Positions 49,226 through 57,658 of a DNA stretch of 64,000 nucleotides are shown one piece after another; the stretch's first letter is position 1, and the number at the start of each line of letters is the position of its first letter. The translations under genes and the position numbers were made by a program. The stretch is from Castellaniella sp036379515. GTDB taxonomy: Bacteria > Pseudomonadota > Gammaproteobacteria > Burkholderiales > Burkholderiaceae_B. The stretch is taken from contig NZ_DASVGN010000021.1 of the NCBI RefSeq assembly GCF_036379515.1, positions 62,001 to 126,000 on the forward strand, given 5' to 3'. The notes under the pieces are model-generated. The model worked only from the letters and a program-made list of their open reading frames with translations. It did no database searches and had not been told where the DNA came from.

Positions 49226-51091
49226 ATGCCCTTTGCCTGTTCACCGTGCCGCTGCACGGTCGCCCTCTGTTTCTTATTCCCCCTGGCCGCTACGGCCCAA
49301 TCATTGCCCGATCAAGGCACCATTCCGACACTGCAGGAAATCATCGTCACCGCCAGCCGTGCCCCCGAACCGCTCAGCGATGTCGTGGGTGACGTCACTG
49401 TGATCGGTCCGCAGCAACTGCAGGCCGCACAGGGCGAAAGCGTCGCCCAGATCATCGGGCAAGCGCCCGGCGTCCAGATCACGCCACGCGGCGGGCCCCA
49501 GACCCTGACCGGTATTTCCTTGAGAGGCGCCAGCACGCAGGAAACGCTGGTTCTGGTCGACGGCATCCCCGTCAACGGTGCCTCGTCCGGCGAAACCGCC
49601 TTCGCGGCCATAGACCCGTCTACCGTAGAACGCATCGAGATCCTGCGCGGCAGCGCCAGCAGCCTGTACGGGTCCAGTGCCGTCGGTGGCGTCGTGAACA
49701 TCATTACCAAGAAAGGCGCACAGGACAAGCCGCTTTCGGCCTGGGCCAACCTGGGATACGGCAGCAACGACACCGCCAAATCCAGCCTGGGACTCTCGGG
49801 TGCCAGCCACGGCTGGGACTACAGCTTTTCAACGAGCGGGGCCGACAGCCGAGGCTACAACGCCACGCGCAGGCTGGAAGAAGACGGGACGTCCAATTCC
49901 AGCTACAACCCGGATCGGGACGGCTACCACAGCCACGCGTGGTCGGGCACCCTGGGATATCGTTGGGCCCCGGGCCACCACGTAGGGCTCACGGCCTACA
50001 ACGGCTATATCGATGGCGATTACGATGCCGGCTCATCCATCCCCAACGCCCACGCCATCTACCGGCAACAGGCCTACAGCCTCACCAGCACGGATGAGCT
50101 CACCCCCTGGTGGACGAGCAGCCTGCGCTTCGGGTTTTCCAAGGATGGCTACGATGATCGCGCCTACGACAGCACCGTCGAATCGATCAAGCGTCAATAC
50201 AACTGGACCCACACCTTCAAGCCTGTCAAAGGCCAGCAGGTGGCGCTGTTCATAGAGCGCACTGAAGAAAACATCTTCGGATCCAACCTTTATTCCAAGA
50301 ATCAACGTGACGACACCGCGGCCGGCGCCGTCTACAAAGGGGTGTTTGGCCCAGTCCATCTGCAGGCCAGTGCGCGCAACGACCGCTATAGCAGCTATGG
50401 CAGCCAGACCACGGGCAGCCTGGGGGCCGACCTGGACCTGGGCGACCACTGGCAAGCGGGCGTGGCCGGCAACACGGGCTTCAGGGTACCTACGTTCAAC
50501 GACCTCTACGCCGGACCCGGATGGGGTTCAAATCCGAATCTGAAGCCGGAAAAATCGCGCAACCTGGAAACCCATCTGCAGTATCAGGCCCACGGGTCAC
50601 TCCTGCGGGCAACGCTCTACCAGCTGACCATCACCGACATGATCGCGGCGGATTCAGCATTCCAGATGCAGAACCTGGATCGCGCGGTGATTCGCGGGCT
50701 GACGCTCACCGGAGAGCAACACCTGGGGAACACGACGCTGCGCGCCAGCGCCGATTTCATGGACCCACGCAATGACGCACCCCGTGCCAATCAAGGCTCG
50801 ATGCTCCCCCGCCGGGCACGCCAGGTTTTCCATCTGTCAGCAGAGCAACGCATCCAGGCATGGAAGTTCGGTGCCGAATACCAATACACCGGCAACCGCT
50901 ACGACGATGCCGCCAATACCACCCCGTTGGGCGGCTACTCACTGGTGAACCTGACGGCCGCCTATGACCTCACGAAATCCCTGGGAGTGCAGGTGCGCTG
51001 GAACAACGTACTCGACAAGGACTACGTTCTGGTAGACGGCTACAACACACCGGGTTCCAATGTGTTCGTGAACCTTTCCTGGAAAATGTAG
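49226..51091 (+). CDS. btuB: TonB-dependent vitamin B12 receptor
   Basis: A 621-residue outer-membrane receptor that imports cobalamin using TonB energy. It has a signal peptide (about 1-24, ending ATAQS), a TonB-box-like LQEIIVTASR, a plug domain (VAQIIGQAPGVQITPRGG, VDGIPVNGASSG, ILRGSASSLYGSSAVGGVVN), and a 22-strand barrel ending VFVNLSWKM with the expected terminal aromatic pattern. Control by a cobalamin riboswitch makes the B12 assignment firm. AGGA precedes the ATG by seven bases. The periplasmic binding-protein gene follows two bases after the stop. Confidence 0.92.
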   Translation: MPFACSPCRCTVALCFLFPLAATAQSLPDQGTIPTLQEIIVTASRAPEPLSDVVGDVTVIGPQQLQAAQGESVAQIIGQAPGVQITPRGGPQTLTGISLRGASTQETLVLVDGIPVNGASSGETAFAAIDPSTVERIEILRGSASSLYGSSAVGGVVNIITKKGAQDKPLSAWANLGYGSNDTAKSSLGLSGASHGWDYSFSTSGADSRGYNATRRLEEDGTSNSSYNPDRDGYHSHAWSGTLGYRWAPGHHVGLTAYNGYIDGDYDAGSSIPNAHAIYRQQAYSLTSTDELTPWWTSSLRFGFSKDGYDDRAYDSTVESIKRQYNWTHTFKPVKGQQVALFIERTEENIFGSNLYSKNQRDDTAAGAVYKGVFGPVHLQASARNDRYSSYGSQTTGSLGADLDLGDHWQAGVAGNTGFRVPTFNDLYAGPGWGSNPNLKPEKSRNLETHLQYQAHGSLLRATLYQLTITDMIAADSAFQMQNLDRAVIRGLTLTGEQHLGNTTLRASADFMDPRNDAPRANQGSMLPRRARQVFHLSAEQRIQAWKFGAEYQYTGNRYDDAANTTPLGGYSLVNLTAAYDLTKSLGVQVRWNNVLDKDYVLVDGYNTPGSNVFVNLSWKM

Positions 51092-51093
51092 CC

Positions 51094-51954
51094 ATGAGGG
51101 TGCTCGTCAGAACAGCGTGGGCCTGGTGGGCCGCCTTGTGTCTGGCAAGCATCACCCCTGCTGCTGCGGCGTCTCCCCGGGTCATTACGCTCGCCCCTAG
51201 CGTCACGGAGCTGGTTTTTGCGGCCGGAGCAGGGGCTGACGTCGTGGGTACGGACCGCAACAGCAACTACCCGCCGGCCGTGCAAGCCCTGCCCCACGTA
51301 GGTGACGTCATGCAGCTCGATGACGAAGCCATCCTGGCGCTGCGCCCCACGTTGGTGATCGGATGGCAGCCTTCGCCAAACACCTCGGCGCTGGCAGAAC
51401 GCCTCAAAAGGCTGAAGGTGCCGCTGATCTACGCCAATCCGCAAAGCCTGGAAGATATCCCGACTCTGATCCGCAGCCTGGGGCGGCGACTGGGCACCGA
51501 GAGGGTGGCCAATCAGGAAGCCTCGCATCTGGAGCAACAAATCCGCCAGTTGCACGCGCCCCGCGCCAAAGTCCAGAGCGTGTTCATTGAAGTCAGCGCC
51601 GACCCACTCTACACACTGGGCAAAGACCCGCTCATCAATGACATCCTGAGACACTGCGGCGGGCGCAATCTGTATGCGGATTCACGCATCGCCGCCCCGC
51701 AAGTCAGCGTCGAATCCGTCCTGCACCTGAACCCCGACGTGGTGATCATGTCACCTGAGGGGCACAACACCCTGCAGGCCCGACGCAGCTGGTGGGCCCG
51801 CTACGGGCTGCCAGCTGCCAAGGACGGGCACTTCTACGCCATCGCCTCCGACTGGCTGCACCGACCCGGGCCACGCCTGGTCGACGCAGCCGTCGCGCTG
51901 TGCAGGGATCTTGAAAGCAGCCGAGAGGCGACCACCCCCCGCGTGCCTCAGTGA
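51094..51954 (+). CDS. btuF: Periplasmic cobalamin-binding protein, BtuF-like
   Basis: A 286-residue exported binding protein of the helical-backbone metal-receptor class (signal peptide about 1-24, ending TPAAAAS). Fold markers: RVITLAPSVTELVFAAGAGA, VVGTDRNSNYP, LRPTLVIGWQPSPNTSALAE and VLHLNPDVVIMSPEG. Position directly after btuB indicates cobalamin delivery to a BtuCD permease, but no btuC or btuD gene follows; the next gene is thiD. The permease must be encoded elsewhere or be shared. Confidence 0.85.
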   Translation: MRVLVRTAWAWWAALCLASITPAAAASPRVITLAPSVTELVFAAGAGADVVGTDRNSNYPPAVQALPHVGDVMQLDDEAILALRPTLVIGWQPSPNTSALAERLKRLKVPLIYANPQSLEDIPTLIRSLGRRLGTERVANQEASHLEQQIRQLHAPRAKVQSVFIEVSADPLYTLGKDPLINDILRHCGGRNLYADSRIAAPQVSVESVLHLNPDVVIMSPEGHNTLQARRSWWARYGLPAAKDGHFYAIASDWLHRPGPRLVDAAVALCRDLESSREATTPRVPQ

Positions 51955-51988
51955 GCATCCAAATGCATTATTCTAGTGAGCTCTTCAA

Positions 51989-52008
51989 GGGGTGATTCCT
52001 GACACCCC
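51989..52008 (+). terminator. Short hairpin after btuF
   Basis: GGGGTG-ATTCCTGA-CACCCC forms a 6-bp stem just before the thiD ribosome-binding site (CAGGAG). It could weaken read-through from the btuBF operon. It is not a TPP riboswitch, because the conserved CTGAGA and box elements are absent. Confidence 0.35.
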
Positions 52009-52026
52009 GCGCCACAGGAGCCCTGC

Positions 52027-52845
52027 ATGATTCCCAACACACTCACCATTGCCGGCGTGGACCCCTCGGGGGGTGCCGGCGTTCTGGCTGACGTCAAGAC
52101 GATGAGTGCACTGGGGGCCTACGGAATGGCCGTCATCGCGGCGCTCACGGCACAGAACACACAGGCCGTCACGCAGATCTGCCCCGTACCGCCAGATTTC
52201 GTGGCTGCGCAGATCGACACCCTGTTTTCCGACGTGCGCGTGGACGCGGTCAAGATCGGCATGCTGGGGCAGACCGGCGTGATCCGGGCTGTCACCGACC
52301 GCCTGGCACACTGGAAGCCAACCCATCTTGTCCTGGACCCCGTCATGGTCGCCAAGAGCGGCGACCATCTGCTCGAACGTCAGGCCGTGGACGCCCTGCG
52401 CACAGGGCTGGTCCCGCTGGCCTCGGTCATCACGCCCAACTTGCCGGAAGCAGGCGTCCTGCTGGAACAAAGTCCACCCGACAACGTGAAGGACATGCGC
52501 CGCACGGCCGAGCGGCTACGGCGACTGATGAGTGACCAAGGGGAGCGCTGGGTGTACCTTAAGGGGGGGCACCTCCCCGGCAGCGACACAGTCGACGTTC
52601 TGCACGATGGTGACCGCATGATTGAACTGCCTGGGCAGAGAATCGAAACCAAGAACACGCACGGCACGGGCTGCACGCTGTCAGCGGCACTGGCTGCACT
52701 TCTGCCACGCACACCTGACGTTCCACAAGCCGCCCAAGCAGCCAAAACCTATCTGGAACGAGCTATCGCGGCTTCAGGGCAGTTGCAGGTCGGTTCAGGC
52801 CACGGCCCGGTGCAGCATTTTCACGCATGGTGGCCCAAGGCCTGA
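52027..52845 (+). CDS. thiD: Hydroxymethylpyrimidine/phosphomethylpyrimidine kinase
   Basis: Phosphorylates 4-amino-5-hydroxymethyl-2-methylpyrimidine in thiamine synthesis. It has 272 residues of the ribokinase-like fold: AGVDPSGGAGVLADVKTMSA at the N terminus, VKIGMLGQTGVI, LDPVMVAKSGDHLL, ITPNLPEAGVLL, and the anion hole with catalytic aspartate region NTHGTGCTLSAALAALLPR. GGAG lies 8 bases before the ATG. No other thiamine genes adjoin it. Confidence 0.94.
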   Translation: MIPNTLTIAGVDPSGGAGVLADVKTMSALGAYGMAVIAALTAQNTQAVTQICPVPPDFVAAQIDTLFSDVRVDAVKIGMLGQTGVIRAVTDRLAHWKPTHLVLDPVMVAKSGDHLLERQAVDALRTGLVPLASVITPNLPEAGVLLEQSPPDNVKDMRRTAERLRRLMSDQGERWVYLKGGHLPGSDTVDVLHDGDRMIELPGQRIETKNTHGTGCTLSAALAALLPRTPDVPQAAQAAKTYLERAIAASGQLQVGSGHGPVQHFHAWWPKA

Positions 52846-52863
52846 CCCAGCCAACACCTGCCC

Positions 52864-52869
52864 TATAAT
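52864..52869 (+). promoter_or_regulatory. -10 box before the Pcm-like gene
   Basis: A consensus TATAAT lies 32 bases upstream of the ATG at 52902. A CTGACC at 52843-52848 is too close (15 bases) to be a convincing -35 box. Confidence 0.5.
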
Positions 52870-52901
52870 CGAAGCAATACAAACTATCAGGCTTTCCCGA
52901 C

Positions 52902-53627
52902 ATGAACGTCAATGACATTGCCGAGTCCGATCGCGCTCGATTCAACATGGTCGAACAGCAGATTCGAACCTGGAACGTCCACGACCAGAAGCTGCTGCAA
53001 GCCATCTTCGACATGCCGCGCGAGCGCTTCGTACCGCCGCACCTGAGCGCACTCGCATTTGCCGACACCGAACTCCCTCTGGTCATCGATGGCGTCGACA
53101 CGCGCGAATCCATGCTCTCGCCCAAGGTTGAAGCCAAGCTTGCCGCCGAGCTCCACCTGACGCCTACCGATTGCGTGCTCGAAATCGGCACGGGTTCGGG
53201 CTATCAGGCCGCGCTGCTCGCACGCCTCTGCCAGCAAGTGACCAGCATCGAATACGAAAGCCGCCTGTCGGCTTTCGCCAAGGCCAACCTGGCCCGCAAT
53301 CAGGTGGCCAACGTCACGGTTGAAACGGGCGACGCCCATGCTGGCTGGGGCACCGCCGAATACGATGCCATCCTGGTCACGGGCTCCGTGCCCGCCGTCC
53401 CTGATTCCTTAAAGTACCAATTGGCCGTAGGCGGGCGCCTGGTGGTCATCGTGGGGCGCAGCCCCATCATGACGGCCTGCCGCATCACGCGCACGAGCGC
53501 CGCCAACTTCGAAACGACTCAGCTGTTCGACACCTACGTCAAGCCGCTGCGCGGCACCTCGCGGTCGCGCTTCAAGTTCGAAAACCCGCCAGAACCGCCC
53601 GCCATCAAGCAAGCAGCCAACTGCTGA
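52902..53627 (+). CDS. Protein-L-isoaspartate O-methyltransferase family protein
   Basis: A 241-residue SAM-dependent methyltransferase of the Pcm family, which repairs isoaspartyl sites in aged proteins. Family markers are MVEQQIRTWNVHD, FDMPRERFVPPHL, ESMLSPKVEAKLAAEL and the SAM motif VLEIGTGSGYQAALLARLC. Classical Pcm has ISQPYIVA at the segment occupied here by ESMLSPKVEA; this variant form sits in many Betaproteobacteria in this position and may have another substrate. It converges with the heptose adenylyltransferase gene, 4 bases apart. Confidence 0.85.
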   Translation: MNVNDIAESDRARFNMVEQQIRTWNVHDQKLLQAIFDMPRERFVPPHLSALAFADTELPLVIDGVDTRESMLSPKVEAKLAAELHLTPTDCVLEIGTGSGYQAALLARLCQQVTSIEYESRLSAFAKANLARNQVANVTVETGDAHAGWGTAEYDAILVTGSVPAVPDSLKYQLAVGGRLVVIVGRSPIMTACRITRTSAANFETTQLFDTYVKPLRGTSRSRFKFENPPEPPAIKQAANC

Positions 53628-53631
53628 CGTG

Positions 53632-54123
53632 TCATTGCGCTGTGCGAATCTTTCGCACCAGCGCAGTGGTGGACCGCTGGAACTCAAAGGGAATGGCAAC
53701 TGCCCGGCCGCCCCAAGTGCGCACCAGGGCGGTTTCAGGAAGCGTATCCATGTCGTAATCGCCCCCCTTGACGATCACGTCAGGGTGCAAGGCATCGATC
53801 AGCTCCAAAGGCGTGTCCTCAGTGAACCACGTCACGGCATCCACGCACGACAAGGCAGCCAGCATGGCCGCCCTGTCATCTTGCGGGTTCAGAGGACGGT
53901 CCGGCCCTTTTCCCAAACGCCGCGCAGACGCATCCGTATTGATCGCCACCACCAGCGTGGCACCCAGCTGAGCCGCCCGATCCAGATACGTCACATGCCC
54001 GCGATGCAGGATGTCGAACACCCCATTGGTGAACACCAGCGGCCGGGCAAAAAGACCGTCATGCACGGCGCGCTCGCAAGCCTCCGGGTCCAGGACTTTG
54101 GTCATGAAGCGTGCCTTGGCCAT
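53632..54123 (-). CDS. rfaE2: D-glycero-beta-D-manno-heptose 1-phosphate adenylyltransferase
   Basis: Makes ADP-heptose for the lipopolysaccharide core. It has 163 residues and corresponds to the C-terminal half of E. coli HldE, encoded separately as usual in Burkholderiales. Nucleotidyltransferase motifs: VFTNGVFDILHRGHVTYLDR (HxGH) near residue 30, VAINTDASARRLGKGPDRPL, and ALVRTWGGRAVAIPFE. The ATG at 54123 overlaps the ubiB stop (ATGA), so translation is coupled to ubiB, an unrelated quinone gene. Confidence 0.93.
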   Translation of the reverse strand: MAKARFMTKVLDPEACERAVHDGLFARPLVFTNGVFDILHRGHVTYLDRAAQLGATLVVAINTDASARRLGKGPDRPLNPQDDRAAMLAALSCVDAVTWFTEDTPLELIDALHPDVIVKGGDYDMDTLPETALVRTWGGRAVAIPFEFQRSTTALVRKIRTAQ

Positions 54124-55688
54124 CAGAAGCCTCCACCCCGCGTCAATGCCCACAAAGCGACCCCCAGCCCGACTGCAAGAATGCCGCACAAGACAATCAG
54201 CAGGCGATTGGATTGCTCCTGAACACGCCGCAGACGCTCGAGCTCAGCCTTGACGGCCGGGCCGGCATCGGGGTGATTCAAGCGGGTATACACCAGACGC
54301 GGCACCTGAGGCAGGATCTGCGCCCACTGACTGGCTTCTTGCTCGAGTCGCTGGCGCAAGCCCCGCAGGCCCACGCGCTGATGCATCCAACGCTCGAGAA
54401 ACGGTTTTGCCGTTTGCCACAGATCCAGGTTCGGGTCCAGTTCACGCCCCATGCCTTCCACATTGAGCAAAGTCTTCTGCAGCAGCACGAGCTGGGGCTG
54501 GATCTCGACGTTGAAACGACGCGAAGTCTGGAAGAGGCGCAACAACACCTGGCCCAGCGAAATCTCGGCCAGAGGCCGATCGAAATAAGGCTCGCACACG
54601 GCTCGCACGGCACCCTCAAGTTCTTCTTCACGCGTGGTGGGAGGCACCCAGCCGGATTCTATGTGGAGTTGCGCTACCCGCCGATAATCACGCTGAAAGA
54701 ACGCCAGAAAATTCTGCGCCAGATAGTTTTTATCAAACTCGGATAGCGACCCCACGATCCCGAAATCGAGCGCAATGTAGCGACCCAGCGTTTCCGGGGC
54801 ATCCGACACGTAGATGTTGCCCGGGTGCATGTCGGCATGGAAGAAGCCGTCTGTGAAAACCTGCATGAAGAAGATTTCCACGCCCTGCCGCGCCAGCAGC
54901 GGAATGTCGACGCCCAGTTCACGCAGACGGTCAATGTGGCTGATCGGCACACCATACATTCGCTGCATGGTGAACACCTGATTGGCACAGTATTCCCAGA
55001 CGACCTCGGGGACTTCAAGCAGGTTGGCGCGCCCGGTATCAGGTCCAAAATTGCGCCTGAGCTGGCTGCAATTGGACGCTTCGCGCAGCAGGTCGAGCTC
55101 ATCGTGCAGGTATTTGTCGAACTCGGCGACGACCTCGCGGGGCTTGAGGCGCCGCCCATCGGGAGCCAGCCGTTCAACCAGCCCCGCCAATACCCGCAGC
55201 AGCTTCAGGTCGCGCTCGATGGCTTCGCGCATCCCCGGCCGCAGCACCTTGACCGCGACCTCGCGGCCATCGTGCAGCACTGCAAAGTGCACTTGGGCGA
55301 TGGATGCCGACGCGACGGGATCACGCTCGAATTGCGAAAACAGGACACTGGGGGCCGACCCCAGGGATTCCTCGATGATGGCGGCCGCCTGATCCGAAGG
55401 AAACGGCGGTACCCGGTCTTGCAGCCGCGCCAGCTCATCGACAATATCCGGGGGGACCAGGTCGCGCCGCGTGGACAGCACCTGACCAAATTTGACGTAG
55501 ATGGGACCCAAGGTTTCAAGGGTCAGGCGCAGGCGCTCGCCCCGCGGACGATGCGGCTTGCGCCCCAGACACACGATTCGCAGCAACCAGTGGGCCCAGG
55601 GGTGTTCAATGCTGGAGAGCACAAGCTCGTCAAGGCGGTACCGCAGGCACACCCAGAAGATGTAGACCAGGCGCAGAAAAATCAGCAT
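54123..55688 (-). CDS. ubiB: Ubiquinone biosynthesis protein kinase-like UbiB
   Basis: ABC1/ADCK-type atypical kinase needed for ubiquinone synthesis, attached to the inner membrane by two C-terminal helices (LLIVLCGILAVGLGVALWAL). It has 521 residues from the ATG at 55688, giving MLIFLRLVYIFWVC. Family signatures: LGPIYVKFGQVLSTRRDLVP (the KxGQ motif), the alanine-rich ASASIAQVHFAVLHDGREVA, VKVLRPG, and HADMHPGNIYVSD followed by ALDFGIVGSL. The start overlaps the end of ubiJ by seven bases. Confidence 0.95.
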   Translation of the reverse strand: MLIFLRLVYIFWVCLRYRLDELVLSSIEHPWAHWLLRIVCLGRKPHRPRGERLRLTLETLGPIYVKFGQVLSTRRDLVPPDIVDELARLQDRVPPFPSDQAAAIIEESLGSAPSVLFSQFERDPVASASIAQVHFAVLHDGREVAVKVLRPGMREAIERDLKLLRVLAGLVERLAPDGRRLKPREVVAEFDKYLHDELDLLREASNCSQLRRNFGPDTGRANLLEVPEVVWEYCANQVFTMQRMYGVPISHIDRLRELGVDIPLLARQGVEIFFMQVFTDGFFHADMHPGNIYVSDAPETLGRYIALDFGIVGSLSEFDKNYLAQNFLAFFQRDYRRVAQLHIESGWVPPTTREEELEGAVRAVCEPYFDRPLAEISLGQVLLRLFQTSRRFNVEIQPQLVLLQKTLLNVEGMGRELDPNLDLWQTAKPFLERWMHQRVGLRGLRQRLEQEASQWAQILPQVPRLVYTRLNHPDAGPAVKAELERLRRVQEQSNRLLIVLCGILAVGLGVALWALTRGGGF

Positions 55689-56296
55689 GCCTGCTCCAGA
55701 TGACACAAACGCCGCTCCAGACCGTCAAGACGATCCGCCAACCCCCGCCCCTGCTCCGACCAGGCACGAAACTCGGCTGGCCTGACCAGCAGGTCGGATT
55801 CTTCTGCAAGGTATTCCGAGACGTTGTCGCGTGCCCGCTGCGCAGTTTGCCGTGCGGCCGCCACAAACTGCCGGGCGCCAGACACCAGCCGCACCGCCAG
55901 CACGTCGCCCACCACCCGGGACAGATCCTGTTCAACATCCCAGCGCAGAGACTGCGCAAGATCGGACATCAGGTGCGCCAAGCCGGCATCACCCTGGATG
56001 TGCATGAGCCCCACGACGCCAGACTGACCCTGTTCACGCCAAACGCGCGGCAACTCTTTCAGCCGCTCGGCAGGCACCGAAACCGTGACGTCGGGGACCA
56101 CGGCTGCGTCACACGCCTGAAGAAAGCCATCGGACGCCACGCTGGCCTGCAGCACCCACTGCCCCACCGCCACCCGCAGCGATTTACCGGTGTGCCCCGA
56201 GAGCCGCTCGCGAGCCCATGCCTCTCTTCTGAGCAAGGCATTGATGCCTTGCAGCAATAGTGCAGAGGGGCGTGGGAACAAGAACGGGACAGGCAT
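55682..56296 (-). CDS. ubiJ: Ubiquinone accessory factor UbiJ
   Basis: SCP2-domain protein that helps organise the soluble ubiquinone-making complex and binds lipid precursors. It has 204 residues from the ATG at 56296 (MPVPFLFPRPSALLLQGINA). The SCP2-like part covers about 15-125, and a C-terminal helical stretch (LVRPAEFRAWSEQGRGLADR) matches the UbiJ type. The open frame extends upstream to 56527 without support. It lies directly ahead of ubiB, overlapping it. Confidence 0.85.
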   Translation of the reverse strand: MPVPFLFPRPSALLLQGINALLRREAWARERLSGHTGKSLRVAVGQWVLQASVASDGFLQACDAAVVPDVTVSVPAERLKELPRVWREQGQSGVVGLMHIQGDAGLAHLMSDLAQSLRWDVEQDLSRVVGDVLAVRLVSGARQFVAAARQTAQRARDNVSEYLAEESDLLVRPAEFRAWSEQGRGLADRLDGLERRLCHLEQAC

Positions 56297-56353
56297 GATC
56301 GCACAGCCGGTGTAACCGGCCATCAAACTCGAGAAGGGTTTCAGTGTACTGGT

Positions 56354-56377
56354 TTTGGGGCGCATGCTTGCCCCAAA
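56354..56377 (-). terminator. Hairpin downstream of the Tim44-like gene
   Basis: TTTGGGGC-GCATGCTT-GCCCCAAA is a perfect 8-bp stem. A second hairpin, GGGCAC-N7-GTGCCC at 56420-56438, lies closer to the stop codon. Neither is followed by a clear T-run on the minus strand, so they may slow rather than stop transcription into ubiJ. Confidence 0.4.
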
Positions 56378-56447
56378 CGAAACCACCCGACCCCAGCGCT
56401 GCACCAGGATCGGGCGGTTGGGCACAGAACCCGTGCCCGCAGACGGC

Positions 56448-57404
56448 TTATCGCGCTGCGATTTGCTGAATACCGGCCAAAAGCCAGCCCGACTGCTCGG
56501 CCTTGTAGAGGTTCCAGACCTCTTCAAAGTGGAAGGCTTCGGCGCCTTCGGTCTCGCGCATCATCCCTGAATAGCGCACGCTGGCCAGATGGCCACCCAC
56601 GACGGTTTCCATGCCCAAGAGCTCGGCATTGAGCAACACCACTTCAGTGCGGTTGCCTTCGCCGGGCTGCGGCAACTGGGGCGTGATTTCAGCCAGCAGG
56701 TCGTCGGTGGTCAGCTCGCGCAGGCCTTCGCGATCACCCGCATCCCAAAGGGACTGGACGTGTGCGAACTGCTTTTTGGCCTGAACCAGGAACGTAGGCA
56801 CGTCAAAGCCTTCGGGGACGAACCAGCTGGGATCCTGAACTTGGGTCGATGCCACGGATTCGATGACCGGTGCCGCGGCAGAAGAGGCAGCATAGGCGGA
56901 CGGCGCAGCAGGGGTAGGTTCAGCCTGGCGGTAGACCGACCCAGTCGCTGGCGTGGCCCCTGCAGGTGACAGCGGCCGTTGCGCACCGCGCAGGCGACGC
57001 AGCAGATACATCACGGCAAAGGCCACCAGGCCAATCAGGAGTGCGCTGGAGAGGAATTCAAGGAACGCCCCCGACAACCCCATGCTGGAGAGCAATGCGG
57101 CAATACCCAGGCCCGCTGCGATCCCCGCAATGGGGCCCAGCCAGCGCGACATGCCCGACTTGGCGGCCGTACCCGCTGCAGCCTGCCCCGCTGCACCGGC
57201 CGCAGGAGTTGCAGCACGCTGCGTGTTCTGTGCAGCAGGTGGAGTCGCCGCCTGACGCTGCTTGATGACGTTGCTGGATTGACGGCCCATGCTGGCACCA
57301 CCACCAAAGCGACGCGCGTGCGCATCTTGTGTGACGGCGAGCATCAGAAGCGCCGCCACCAGCAGCACCACACCCAACAGCCCACGTGGCAATCGAAGAT
57401 TCAT
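56448..57404 (-). CDS. Tim44-like domain protein
   Basis: A 318-residue membrane-associated protein. It starts at the ATG at 57404 with AGGAG six bases upstream. An N-terminal hydrophobic segment (about 9-24), the ARRFGGGASMGRQSS motif typical of bacterial Tim44-like proteins, an Ala/Gln/Thr-rich linker, two further membrane segments (about 90-135), and a C-terminal Tim44/Tim21 domain (FVPEGFDVPTFLVQAKKQF onward) follow. These proteins neighbour ubiE, ubiJ and ubiB in Betaproteobacteria; their exact function is unknown. Confidence 0.88.
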   Translation of the reverse strand: MNLRLPRGLLGVVLLVAALLMLAVTQDAHARRFGGGASMGRQSSNVIKQRQAATPPAAQNTQRAATPAAGAAGQAAAGTAAKSGMSRWLGPIAGIAAGLGIAALLSSMGLSGAFLEFLSSALLIGLVAFAVMYLLRRLRGAQRPLSPAGATPATGSVYRQAEPTPAAPSAYAASSAAAPVIESVASTQVQDPSWFVPEGFDVPTFLVQAKKQFAHVQSLWDAGDREGLRELTTDDLLAEITPQLPQPGEGNRTEVVLLNAELLGMETVVGGHLASVRYSGMMRETEGAEAFHFEEVWNLYKAEQSGWLLAGIQQIAAR

Positions 57405-57658
57405 GAAGTCTCCTAAGGTAGCCGGCTTCACCCAGCATAAACCTTACATATAGCTTAACGAATAGACAAATTACCATAAAACGGCAGCGACACCAAGAAT
57501 CCTTCGAGATCGACCGAACCAGGCCCGTGGACACGACACAAGTCAGGCACCGAACCCCGGCCTACAATCGACTCACCTGCCCAGCGATCGGCGAAGCCAC
57601 GACTCCACCGGAGCACGCCGGCACCAGCGCCATCGCGCCAGCCATGTTCGGGAATCCA

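Noticed and set aside
51955..52026. A possible TPP riboswitch before thiD (GGGGTG ... CTGA ... ACCCC).
   Set aside because: Too short, and it lacks the conserved CTGAGA and downstream THI-box elements. It is a simple hairpin.
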